Shown: piece after piece, positions 1-5,770 of the stretch
How the letters are laid out: every line of letters starts with the position of its first letter
How positions within the stretch are numbered: position 1 is the first letter of the stretch
Assembly (NCBI GenBank): GCA_019240375.1
Contig: JAFAYN010000502.1
Coordinates: forward strand, 1-5,900
Origin: Gemmatimonadota bacterium
GTDB lineage: Bacteria; Gemmatimonadota; Gemmatimonadetes; Longimicrobiales; Longimicrobiaceae
Reading direction: 5' to 3'
DNA: 5,900 nucleotides
Notes under the pieces: generated by a model
The model's database searches: none
The model's input: only the letters and a program-made list of their open reading frames with translations
What the model was told of the DNA's origin: nothing
Translations under genes and position numbers: made by a program

Positions 1-443
1 TGTTTCGATGGATACGGGAGCCGAGATTCTCACCAGGAGACGCGAAGACGCGGAGGGCCGTCTGGATCCCGCACTTCGTTCACGGATCTGTGGCGCCGCC
101 GCCTCACCCGAGTGGCGACCTGATGTCCCACCCGCGATCCGAAAGCAGGCTGCGACCAGGCCCACGGGAGACCGCACGCACGCGCAATTTCCCCACGGGA
201 GCGCACTTACCCCGCAAACGGATACCCAAGAGACATTTTCGGCCCGACGCTTGCCCTTCCGTGTCGTGCCCACGTAACCCGGCGCGGGGTCTCGCCGCCG
301 CCCTCGCCGCGCAGAAGCCCACCCGCAGTATCGATCGGGGCGGAAGCCCACCCACCTCCCGGCTTCACCTGCTCCACCATTCCGCGCGGATCCCACCGCG
401 AGTGCGGCATCATTTTCATCTCCCCGAAATACCGAGGTGAATC
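1..443. other. Non-coding leader region upstream of the Cys-rich operon
   Basis: I find no convincing gene here. The open frames translate to Arg/Pro/Gly-rich shadow protein without ribosome binding sites or family motifs. The region holds a short tandem 8-mer (AGACGCGA then AGACGCGG, 38-53), an 11-base direct repeat (314-324 and 343-353), a possible hairpin (GAAGCC 343-348 with GGCTTC 361-366) and a 10-base perfect palindrome TCCGCGCGGA at 381-390. No good -35/-10 pair stands out, so the operon promoter is unresolved; it may be weak or read by another sigma factor. The last 35 bases are less GC-rich and lead into the ribosome binding site of the first gene. Confidence 0.6.
314..353. repeat. 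11-base direct repeat in the operon leader
   Basis: GAAGCCCACCC occurs at 314-324 and again at 343-353, a 29-base offset, which is close to three helical turns. It lies 90-130 bases upstream of the first start codon. This could be a pair of binding sites for a regulator, but the repeat is short and GC-rich, so chance cannot be excluded. The second copy also pairs with GGCTTC at 361-366. Confidence 0.35.
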
Positions 444-2924
444 ATGAGCACCAACGACGAGGTCCCCACTACGCGCCCCGGCGGCTCCAGGTCCCCGCAC
501 ACCGGCGCCGAGCAGGACGACGGATTCGACGAGTTCCTGAAAGCTTTCGCGCCCGCGCTGCAGGCCGATCTGGACGAGCAGGCGTTCGACGGCTCCCGTC
601 AGGGCGAGGTGCTGGGCGGCCTGCCACCCACCGACGACGTGGCGCTGGCCACGAGCCTGGCCGAGCGTCTGTACACCGAGGACCTGGCGCGCCGATTCTT
701 TCCGCGCAACGCGGCCGAGATCCTCGGGCCGGGCGACGAGTGGCGCTGGTGTCTTCCGCTGGTGCGCTGCTGCTGGATGTTCGGCTGGCTGGTCTGCCGC
801 GGCTGCCGTGACTACAACGCGCTGAACTACTACCTCTATCGCTACTGGCTGTGCGTGCGCACGGCCGCGGGACGCAATCCCCGCGCGCAGGTCACCGAGC
901 GCGAGCGCGAGGAGTTCCGGAGGCTGGCCGCGCTGCTGGGGCAGACGTATACGGCGTGGCTGAAGGAAGAGGAGATGAAGGTGGAGCTGGACCGCGGTGC
1001 CGTGGACGACGTGCTGGCCGGACGCGCCGACTGCTGCCGCGACAACGCCTTCACCGCGGCGCTCTTCGACCGGCTGTCGACCCAGGAGGCCTCCGAGGCA
1101 CTGCTGGGGCGCGAAGCGTTCGCCTCGCACGTCAAGCACCCCTGGTTCTGGCTGTGCCGCTGCTGGTGCCGCGCCGCCATCCGCTTCGGGTGCTGTCTGG
1201 CGTGCGCCCGCTCGCGCGACGAGATGCGGCGCTGCCTGGTCGAGTACGAGCGCAGCCTGGAAGACTGCCTGGGTCCGCTGCACTGCGAGCTGACCCGGCC
1301 CATCGGGTGCTTCGAGGAGCAGCCGATCCTGGCGATCCAGGACCTGGGCGTTCCCGTGACCGGCACCGCCATGGGCGCGTTCTTCGGCGGCTACACCATC
1401 GAATGGCGCATGGTGGAGGGCGAGGATTGCAACGGGATCCACGGGTGGAGCACGGTGGGCGTGGTGTACCCGGGCAACGGGCCCATGGGCAACGCACCGG
1501 TGCTGAACGGCACTCTGGGATGGATCAAGACCCGGCTGCTCCCCGCCCGCTCGTACGAGGTGCGCGTCTGCGTGAGGACGTCGAAGCCTGGCACGGCCCC
1601 GCCGTGCTGCTGCATCATCTTCAACCTGTTCAAGCGGTTCGTGTGGATCAACCGGGTGGGCGCCGCCTGGGTGGGCGACAGCGGCGTGTTCGACTCCAAC
1701 GCGCCGCTGGTGTACCCACCTGTCGGGAGCCCGGCGTCGCACATGGTGCCGGTGGGGTGCTGTGTGAACGTGCACGGCGCAGCCTGGGTGGGCGAATGCA
1801 ACGACCGGCGCATCAGGTGCTTCTCGCTTCACTACGCGCCCGGTTTCCTCCCCGGCCCCACCGATGCGGGGTTCAACCCCGCCGTCTACACTCCGCTCCC
1901 CGGTCAGCCGCCGGTGTGCTACACCCCGCCCGACGAGCCCGAGAAGCGCGCACAGCCCAACGAGCTGACCGCCAACGACAGCATCCTCACCACCCAGTGG
2001 CAGCAGGTGACGATCGACCTGTCGTCGTGGTTCAACCTCCCGCCGCACACCATCGAGCACAAGGAGTGGCACCTGCAGCCGAACTGCTTCCACTCCTCGC
2101 TCCTGCCCGCGTGCCTCGACGCTACGCATACGTGTGGCAGCGGCCAGTACACTCTACTGCTGGACGTGGAAGACACGATCGGAAACCACTACTACGACAC
2201 CCAGCACGTGTGGTTCGACAACAAGGAGCTGCACCTGGAGCTGGCCGGGCTCAAGGGGCTGGAGTCGTGCCAGCCCCTGCTGCTGCGGCGGTTCACCGGC
2301 AACCAGCCCTGCGCCTCGCCGTGGCCGCTGCCGGTCATGGGGACGGCGTACGACGAGTACATCGTCCCCAGCGACCTGAGCTACCCGAGCAACAACTTCG
2401 ACTTCTACACCCTGACCATCACCCGCGACTGCGGCAGCATCTCGTACAGCGTGCCCATCACGCGCGACCTGGTGAACTTCGACAAGGACATTCTCACAGG
2501 CGCGATCGACCCGCTGAAGGGGACGGCGCACGTGGGGATCCCCGCGCCGCTCTGCGCCTGCGACCCGCAGCTGGGGCCTGCCCAGCCGGGCGTGCTCACG
2601 CTGCTGGACATGCGCATCTTCGACGCTACGTGCGCGCCGCAGCTTCCGGCCCCATTCCGGCCGCCGCCGGGATTCGCGCTGCAGCGGGGGGAGTGCTGCG
2701 CCTACTCCATCCAGCTCTACGCGCAGGACAAGACGGTGGACGAGACCGGCCCCGGCTACTGCCACCACAAGTATTCGCCGTGCTGCGCAATCGTGGTGTG
2801 CAACGACCTGCCGCGCGAAGGCGGTCTCAACGCGGACGGATCGTACACCATGAACGAGATGCTGCTCCAGGGGCTGCAGCCGAGCGAGCCGGGGGCGGGC
2901 TTCGCGGCTGAACCGACGGCGTGA
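444..2924 (+). CDS. Large cysteine-rich protein of unknown function (826 aa)
   Basis: I do not recognise a family. The start is ATG 444, with GAGGTGA at 434-440. No signal peptide is visible, so the protein is probably cytoplasmic or leaves by an unusual route. Residues 1-30 are polar and likely disordered; about 30-290 look helical, with charged stretches near 152-180. Two Trp/Cys blocks sit in this part: residues 100-123 (W100, W102, C103, C109, C110, C118, C121) and 234-259 (W234, W236, C238, C240, C242, C250, C251, C254). From about 300 to the end it looks beta-rich, with Ig-like strand patterns and a GTAYDEYI motif at 633-640. I count 43 cysteines (about 5%), with CC at 109, 197, 250, 439, 751 and 780 and CCC at 388-390. 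That many Cys in a protein without an export signal suggests metal binding, redox chemistry or a cross-linked assembly (inference). It is the first gene of a three-gene unit. The frame was chosen over a long overlapping frame because of its balanced composition and ribosome binding site. Confidence 0.85.
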   Translation: MSTNDEVPTTRPGGSRSPHTGAEQDDGFDEFLKAFAPALQADLDEQAFDGSRQGEVLGGLPPTDDVALATSLAERLYTEDLARRFFPRNAAEILGPGDEWRWCLPLVRCCWMFGWLVCRGCRDYNALNYYLYRYWLCVRTAAGRNPRAQVTEREREEFRRLAALLGQTYTAWLKEEEMKVELDRGAVDDVLAGRADCCRDNAFTAALFDRLSTQEASEALLGREAFASHVKHPWFWLCRCWCRAAIRFGCCLACARSRDEMRRCLVEYERSLEDCLGPLHCELTRPIGCFEEQPILAIQDLGVPVTGTAMGAFFGGYTIEWRMVEGEDCNGIHGWSTVGVVYPGNGPMGNAPVLNGTLGWIKTRLLPARSYEVRVCVRTSKPGTAPPCCCIIFNLFKRFVWINRVGAAWVGDSGVFDSNAPLVYPPVGSPASHMVPVGCCVNVHGAAWVGECNDRRIRCFSLHYAPGFLPGPTDAGFNPAVYTPLPGQPPVCYTPPDEPEKRAQPNELTANDSILTTQWQQVTIDLSSWFNLPPHTIEHKEWHLQPNCFHSSLLPACLDATHTCGSGQYTLLLDVEDTIGNHYYDTQHVWFDNKELHLELAGLKGLESCQPLLLRRFTGNQPCASPWPLPVMGTAYDEYIVPSDLSYPSNNFDFYTLTITRDCGSISYSVPITRDLVNFDKDILTGAIDPLKGTAHVGIPAPLCACDPQLGPAQPGVLTLLDMRIFDATCAPQLPAPFRPPPGFALQRGECCAYSIQLYAQDKTVDETGPGYCHHKYSPCCAIVVCNDLPREGGLNADGSYTMNEMLLQGLQPSEPGAGFAAEPTA

Positions 2925-2937
2925 GGTGGACGCCTGG

Positions 2938-3234
2938 ATGAGGCTGGTGCTGGCCGTCCTCGCGTGCTGGCGGGTCTCGCACCTGCTCGCCCGCGAGGAC
3001 GGTCCCTGGGACGGGGTGGCCCGCGTCCGAGCCGCGCTGGGCGGCGGCATGCTGGGCAGGATGATGGACTGCTTCTACTGCCTCAGTGTGTGGGTGTCCG
3101 TTCCGCTCGCCTTCTTCGTATCGCCTGTTCCGGTGGAGCGGGTGGTGGCGTGGCTGGCGGTGTCGGGCGGCGCCTGCCTGCTGGAGCGGATCGGACGCGA
3201 GCCGGTGACGTTCACGCGGCTCGACGAACCCTGA
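2938..3234 (+). CDS. Small membrane protein, DUF1360 type (98 aa)
   Basis: It resembles the DUF1360 family of small proteins of unknown function (Bacillus YjcA is a relative; members also occur in phages). Hallmarks seen are WRVSHLLAREDGPWD near the N-terminus (residues 11-25) and a CxxC in DCFYCLSVWV (C45, C48), followed by hydrophobic stretches at about 49-62 and 68-82 that could span the membrane. I choose ATG 2938 because GAGGTGG at 2923-2929 is spaced correctly for it and the family begins with a hydrophobic segment directly before the WR motif; a GTG at 2926 would add only MDAW and would overlap the Shine-Dalgarno. That site overlaps the stop codon of the preceding gene (2922-2924), so translation is probably coupled. 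The recognition is from memory of the motif; the family function is unknown. Confidence 0.8.
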   Translation: MRLVLAVLACWRVSHLLAREDGPWDGVARVRAALGGGMLGRMMDCFYCLSVWVSVPLAFFVSPVPVERVVAWLAVSGGACLLERIGREPVTFTRLDEP

Positions 3235-3251
3235 CGAGCGGAGGTGGACCG

Positions 3252-3533
3252 ATGGGATGCTGTGGACAGAGCCGTGCCGCGTACAGCGCTGCCGAAGAGG
3301 CGCGGTACCAGCCGGCCGCAACTCCCCCCGCCGCGAGCGGACGGACGGCTGGGACGACGACGGCCACGACCGGAGGCGTACGCCTGCACTTCACCGGGGA
3401 GGCACGAGTGCGGGTCCGGGGGCCGGTGTCGGGCGCGGACTACGTGTTCTCCGGGACCGACCCCGTCCTCACCGTCGCCACGGAGGACGTGGAGGGGCTG
3501 TTGCGCACGGGCTACTTCCGCCGCGCGTACTGA
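3252..3533 (+). CDS. Small MGCCG-start protein of unknown function (93 aa)
   Basis: The start is ATG 3252, preceded by a near-perfect GGAGGTGG at 3240-3247; the open frame extends further upstream but only overlaps the previous gene. The protein has three parts. Residues 1-7 are MGCCGQS, with a Cys pair at C3-C4. An Ala/Thr/Pro-rich linker, likely disordered, runs to about residue 41. A small, probably beta-rich C-terminal part follows (about 42-93), with a GPVSGADYVFSG segment and an ending rich in Leu/Arg/Tyr. I have an impression that short Cys-pair proteins with a GPxxGxxYxFS-like tail occur beside phage-type structural genes, but I cannot confirm this and assign no function. It is the last gene of the unit, 17 bases after the DUF1360 gene. 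The Cys pair echoes the CC pairs of the large first protein. Confidence 0.75.
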   Translation: MGCCGQSRAAYSAAEEARYQPAATPPAASGRTAGTTTATTGGVRLHFTGEARVRVRGPVSGADYVFSGTDPVLTVATEDVEGLLRTGYFRRAY

Positions 3534-3539
3534 AACACC

Positions 3540-3564
3540 CTCCGGTCTCACGCGGACCGTGGAG
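3540..3564. terminator. Possible bidirectional hairpin between convergent genes
   Basis: CTCC-GGTC (3540-3547) can pair with GACC-GT-GGAG (3555-3564) around a 7-base loop, with a 2-base bulge. It fills nearly all of the 31-base gap between the two facing stop codons. There is no T-run on either strand, so it is at best a weak or factor-assisted terminator. Confidence 0.3.
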
Positions 3565-3924
3565 CTACCCGGCCGTCTCTACCAGTGCGTCCAGCCGCTT
3601 CGGCGCGAACCCCGCCACCGCCCCCCGCTCCGCCACCACCACGGGGCGGGTGATGAAGGTGTACTCCTCGGCCATCAGCCGGAGCATCTCGTCGTCGGAA
3701 AGCTCGCGCTCGTGCAGCCCCATGGCCCGGTACTTCCGCGCCCGCTTCGAGAAGAGCCGGTCCGCGCCCCCGACCCGCTCCGCCAGCCCGCGCACCTCGT
3801 CCACCGAGAGCGGCTCGGTCTTCACGTCGTGGAAGCGGTCGATCGCGACACCCTTCCCCTCCAGGTAGGCGACCGCCTTCTGGCAGGTGGTGCAGTGCGG
3901 CAGCCCGTACACGGTCACACCCAT
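3565..3924 (-). CDS. ArsC/Spx/MgsR-family thioredoxin-fold protein (119 aa)
   Basis: The length and layout fit the ArsC-like family, which includes arsenate reductase ArsC, Spx/MgsR regulators and YffB. The N-terminal strand leads to PHCTTCQK, a CxxC redox pair (C11, C14). A conserved ITRPVVV follows, with the family Arg-Pro at R93-P94, and then GFAPKRLDAL near the C-terminus. CxxC is typical of Spx/MgsR-like and related bacterial proteins, while classic plasmid ArsC has a single catalytic Cys at this place. I therefore favour a thiol-redox or arsenate-reductase-like protein over proven arsenate reduction. The start is ATG at 3924-3922, with GAGAGGA (minus strand, 3935-3929) five bases before it. 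It faces the Cys-rich operon tail to tail and lies 408 bases downstream of the LeuA-like gene on the same strand. No arsenic genes (arsR, arsB, acr3) are visible nearby. Confidence 0.85.
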   Translation of the reverse strand: MGVTVYGLPHCTTCQKAVAYLEGKGVAIDRFHDVKTEPLSVDEVRGLAERVGGADRLFSKRARKYRAMGLHERELSDDEMLRLMAEEYTFITRPVVVAERGAVAGFAPKRLDALVETAG

Positions 3925-3965
3925 CGATTCCTCTCCCCGTTCAGCTCCAGCCTGGATTCACGAAG

Positions 3966-3992
3966 GCGCCCGTCCGAAGCAGGGGAGGGCGC
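3966..3992. repeat. Inverted repeat upstream of the ArsC/Spx-like gene
   Basis: GCGCCC (3966-3971) pairs perfectly with GGGCGC (3987-3992). TCC/GGA can extend the stem inward beside a bulged G. It lies 42-68 bases upstream of the ArsC/Spx-like start codon, so it could fold in that leader. It could also be part of a GC-rich intergenic repeat, since it overlaps one copy of CAGGGGAGGG. Confidence 0.35.
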
Positions 3993-4051
3993 GCACCGGA
4001 TCAAAGTCGGAGGGAGGGAGTGGAAGGGCAAGAGGACGGTGGAGCGTGGCC

Positions 4052-4077
4052 CAGGCTGGCCCCCCTCCCACAGCCTG
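4052..4077. repeat. 7-bp inverted repeat around a C-rich loop
   Basis: CAGGCTG (4052-4058) pairs perfectly with CAGCCTG (4071-4077) around a 12-base loop that is almost all C on the plus strand and all purine-rich on the minus strand. No T-run follows on either strand. Its role is unknown. Confidence 0.4.
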
Positions 4078-4109
4078 CCCCCTTGATCCCCCGTAAACAG
4101 GGGAGGGGC
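4077..4109. repeat. Two-stage GC hairpin
   Basis: The inner stem is CCCC 4089-4092 with GGGG 4100-4103, loop GTAAACA. The outer stem is GCCCC 4077-4081 with GGGGC 4105-4109, separated by an asymmetric internal loop. On the minus strand it reads CCCTCCCCTG...CGGGG, like the 3966-3992 element, so the two may be relatives. Confidence 0.35.
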
Positions 4110-4117
4110 TTGAACTA

Positions 4118-4153
4118 CGAAGGGTCGGCATCCACGAGGACGCTGACCCTTCG
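4118..4153. repeat. Strong 12-bp stem-loop
   Basis: CGAAGGGTC (4118-4126) is the perfect complement of GACCCTTCG (4145-4153). Three more pairs inside (one G-T wobble) give a 12-bp stem with a 12-base loop. This is the longest nearly uninterrupted stem in the spacer. It has no T-run on either side. It could be a transcript end, processing site or repeat element. Confidence 0.5.
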
Positions 4154-4190
4154 CTGTCGTTGCCGTTCCCTGCTTTTCCCGAAAGATGTA

Positions 4191-4304
4191 CGGAGGGAGA
4201 CTCGCGGCTGTTTGCGAGGCTCCCTCCGGGCTGGGGAGACTGCCGGCTGTATCGGCAGGCTCACCGGCCCCGCGGAAGAGACGGACGGCAGTATCGTCCG
4301 GCTC
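4191..4304. repeat. Three tandem related hairpins with covarying stems
   Basis: Three units occur about 40 bases apart. Unit A is at 4191-4228, unit B at 4236-4262 and unit C at 4278-4304. Each reads GAG, A, a variable 5-6 bp stem, a loop GCTGTTT / GCTGTAT / GCAGTAT, the matching stem half, G, CTC. The stems of B (CTGCCG/CGGCAG) and C (CGGACG/CGTCCG) differ at two positions with matching changes on the other side. Unit A has a longer outer stem of 9 pairs (CGGAGGGAG 4191-4199 with CTCCCTCCG 4220-4228), so it could act as a terminator for the LeuA-like gene, whose stop codon lies 28 bases away. The array may be a structured RNA 3' element or a repeat family of the genome. Confidence 0.7.
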
Positions 4305-4332
4305 TGGAGCGGCCCCCAACCTCAAAAACCCA

Positions 4333-5589
4333 TCAAGCAACCGCGTTCATGGAACCAGAATACTGCGAGCAAAGCCCATGAACCTCCTCGTCACAGAACG
4401 TATGGTTCCCCCGCTTGGCCGCCTCGAAAACGAACTGGCACAACCCCTCGTCCCGCGAATCGTACCCATGCTCCGCCAGCCAGTGCCGCACGTTCGACAC
4501 CCCGCTCATGTGCGAGATCTCGATCCGCTGCCGCAGCCCGAACAACCCCGCCGGAACGCCCGAATAAACCCGGTCCGCCAGCCACGCGTCGCCCTTGCTC
4601 TCCGCCTTGATGATCGCCGCCGCGTGCACGCCCGTGGCCGTCCGGAAGGCGTCCTCGCCGAACACCGGCCAGTTGTACGGCAGCGGCACCTGGCACGACT
4701 CCGCCACCAGCTGCACGTACTCGGTCAGCCGGGAAAGGTCCGCCTCGTGCAGCCCGAGGAGCTTCAGGTTCACCAGGAGCAGGTCCATCTCGGTGTTCCC
4801 GCAGCGCTCCCCCACCCCCAGCCCGGTGGCATGTACCCGGTCCACCCCCTCCTCGATGGCGGCGAGCGTGTTGGGAACGGCCAGCCCCCGGTCACGGTGC
4901 CCGTGCCAGTCGATCTTCACCGCCTCGCCGCTCGGCTCCACCACCTGCTCGCGGATGAAGCGCACCAGCCGCCGCACCCCCTCCGGCGTCGCGTGCCCCA
5001 CTGTGTCGGCCAGGCAGATGCGCCGGGCGCCGCAGCGGATCGCGGTGCCGTACAGCGCCTTCAGCGTCTCGGGGTCGGCGCGGGTGGTGTCCTCGGTCAC
5101 GTACATCACCGGGATCCCCTCGCTCACCGCGAAGCAGACCGCGTCCTCGGTGGCGCGGAGCATCCGGTCCAGCGTCCAGTCCTCGGCGTACTGCCGAATG
5201 GGTGACGAGCCGATGAAGGTGGCCGCCTCGATCGGGATCCCCACCCGCTGCGACACCTCCACGATGGGGATCACGTCGGCCCGCACGGTGCGGGCGGCGC
5301 AGTTGGGGAAGATGGGGAGGCGGTGGTCGGCGATCTCGCGGGCCAGGATCTCCACGTCGTGCACCGCGCGGGGACCGGCGCCGGGGAGGCCGATGTCGGC
5401 GGCGTGGATCCCCAGGTCGGCCATCAGGTGCAGGAGGCGGACCTTGTCCTCGATGACCGGATCGGTGACGGAGGGGGACTGGAGCCCGTCGCGCAGCGTC
5501 TCGTCGTCCAGCTCCACCTTCCGCACCCTGCCGTAGTCGAACGAGCCGGCCACGGTGTTCCAGTCGAAGATCAGGTCGCGCTCGATCAT
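4333..5589 (-). CDS. LeuA/homocitrate-synthase-like acyltransferase, short form (418 aa)
   Basis: A DRE-TIM metallolyase of the 2-isopropylmalate/homocitrate/citramalate synthase group. These enzymes join acetyl-CoA to a 2-oxo acid in leucine, lysine or related synthesis in the cytoplasm. Seen: DETLRDG (29-35) with the metal-binding Asp; FIGSSPIRQY (125-134); ADTVGHATP (194-202); HGHRDRG (229-235) with both metal-ligand His; GVGERCGNT (258-266) with the conserved Asn; and a GVHAAAIIK segment in the linker. All core metal ligands are present. LeuA normally exceeds 500 residues; this protein ends after the linker and lacks the C-terminal allosteric domain, so feedback inhibition by the product in the usual way is unlikely. 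The 2-oxo acid substrate cannot be fixed. The start is ATG 5589-5587, with GAGG (5598-5595) five bases upstream. An upstream in-frame ATG at 5664 would add 25 Pro/Ala-rich residues with no site. No leuB, leuC or leuD is in view. Confidence 0.88.
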   Translation of the reverse strand: MIERDLIFDWNTVAGSFDYGRVRKVELDDETLRDGLQSPSVTDPVIEDKVRLLHLMADLGIHAADIGLPGAGPRAVHDVEILAREIADHRLPIFPNCAARTVRADVIPIVEVSQRVGIPIEAATFIGSSPIRQYAEDWTLDRMLRATEDAVCFAVSEGIPVMYVTEDTTRADPETLKALYGTAIRCGARRICLADTVGHATPEGVRRLVRFIREQVVEPSGEAVKIDWHGHRDRGLAVPNTLAAIEEGVDRVHATGLGVGERCGNTEMDLLLVNLKLLGLHEADLSRLTEYVQLVAESCQVPLPYNWPVFGEDAFRTATGVHAAAIIKAESKGDAWLADRVYSGVPAGLFGLRQRIEISHMSGVSNVRHWLAEHGYDSRDEGLCQFVFEAAKRGNHTFCDEEVHGLCSQYSGSMNAVA

Positions 5590-5667
5590 GCAGGCCTCGC
5601 GAAACGTGTCTGAGGAATCGGGACGGGCCGCAGGTGCGGGAGGGGACACCGGGACGCGCGGCACGGA

Positions 5668-5690
5668 GCGGATGAGGCGGGCTCATTCGC
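5668..5690 (-). promoter_or_regulatory. Stem-loop at the 5' end of the LeuA-like transcript
   Basis: GCGGATGAG (5668-5676) pairs with CTCATTCGC (5682-5690): nine pairs with one G-T wobble and a 5-base loop. GGAGCG 5665-5670 and CGCTCC 5690-5695 offer an alternative outer pairing. The predicted transcription start lies near 5695, so the hairpin would form at the very start of a roughly 105-base leader. It may protect the RNA or act in control; no leader peptide or T-box features are seen. Confidence 0.4.
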
Positions 5691-5701
5691 GCTCCCGGCC
5701 T

Positions 5702-5730
5702 ATGATAGCATCCGAACAAACGTTCGTAAA
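5702..5730 (-). promoter_or_regulatory. Sigma70-type promoter for the LeuA-like gene
   Basis: On the minus strand, TTTACG (5730-5725, 4 of 6 matches) is followed after 17 bases by TATCAT (5707-5702, 5 of 6 matches). The area is clearly AT-richer than its surroundings. Transcription would start near 5695, giving a leader of about 105 bases. Confidence 0.6.
5713..5726. promoter_or_regulatory. LexA-like palindrome (CGAAC-N4-GTTCG)
   Basis: CGAACAAACGTTCG is a perfect 5-4-5 palindrome matching the symmetric form of the Gram-positive LexA (DinR) box, CGAAC-N4-GTTCG; against the degenerate consensus only the last base differs. It lies in the spacer of the minus-strand promoter and touches its -35 box, so a bound repressor would block that promoter. 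It is 160 bases before the plus-strand start at 5888. Whether LexA or another regulator binds is unknown. Confidence 0.45.
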
Positions 5731-5770
5731 CCCGCGTAAATAGCGTCTGCAAACACACCATCCACATACA

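Larger units (their letters stand above)
3925..4332. other. 408-base non-coding spacer packed with inverted repeats
   Basis: No gene is supportable here. The spacer separates the LeuA-like stop codon from the ArsC/Spx-like start and contains at least six stem-loops, listed separately. It also has CAGGGGAGGG twice (3980-3989 and 4098-4107) and long purine-rich tracts on the plus strand near 3980-4045. It serves as the 3' end of the LeuA-like transcript and the leader of the ArsC/Spx-like gene. The hairpin density suggests termination, RNA processing or an intergenic repeat element. No clear promoter for the ArsC/Spx-like gene was found. Confidence 0.6.

Noticed and set aside
251..280. TTGCCC with a -10-like TAACCC as the operon promoter
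   Set aside because: The -10 match is too poor and the spacing not ideal.
322..341. GCAGTATCG near 325 as a fourth copy of the tandem hairpin
   Set aside because: Only the 9-base loop part matches unit C; the GAG/CTC flanks and matching stem halves are missing, so it is likely chance.
207..2129. 640-residue minus-strand open frame opposite the large Cys-rich gene
   Set aside because: Rich in Arg/Ala/Val/His with no family motif or ribosome site; it is the expected antisense shadow of a GC-rich gene.
851..2911. 686-residue plus-strand frame inside the large gene
   Set aside because: Its protein is dominated by Arg, Ala, Gly and Pro, typical of an out-of-frame reading; the 444 frame has the ribosome site and a balanced composition.
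2154..3050. 298-residue minus-strand frame opposite the operon
   Set aside because: No motif or ribosome site, and overlaps two better supported genes.
4191..4304. CRISPR array
   Set aside because: The units are hairpins with variable stems and no constant direct repeat or distinct spacers, and no cas gene is in view.
4186..5205. Long plus-strand frame across the tandem hairpins and into the LeuA-like gene
   Set aside because: It lies opposite a clearly conserved enzyme and is Pro/Arg/His-rich; shadow.
5590..5664. N-terminal extension of the LeuA-like protein from ATG 5664
   Set aside because: The extra 25 residues are Pro/Ala/Ser-rich without a ribosome site, while ATG 5589 has a well placed GAGG and gives the expected family start.
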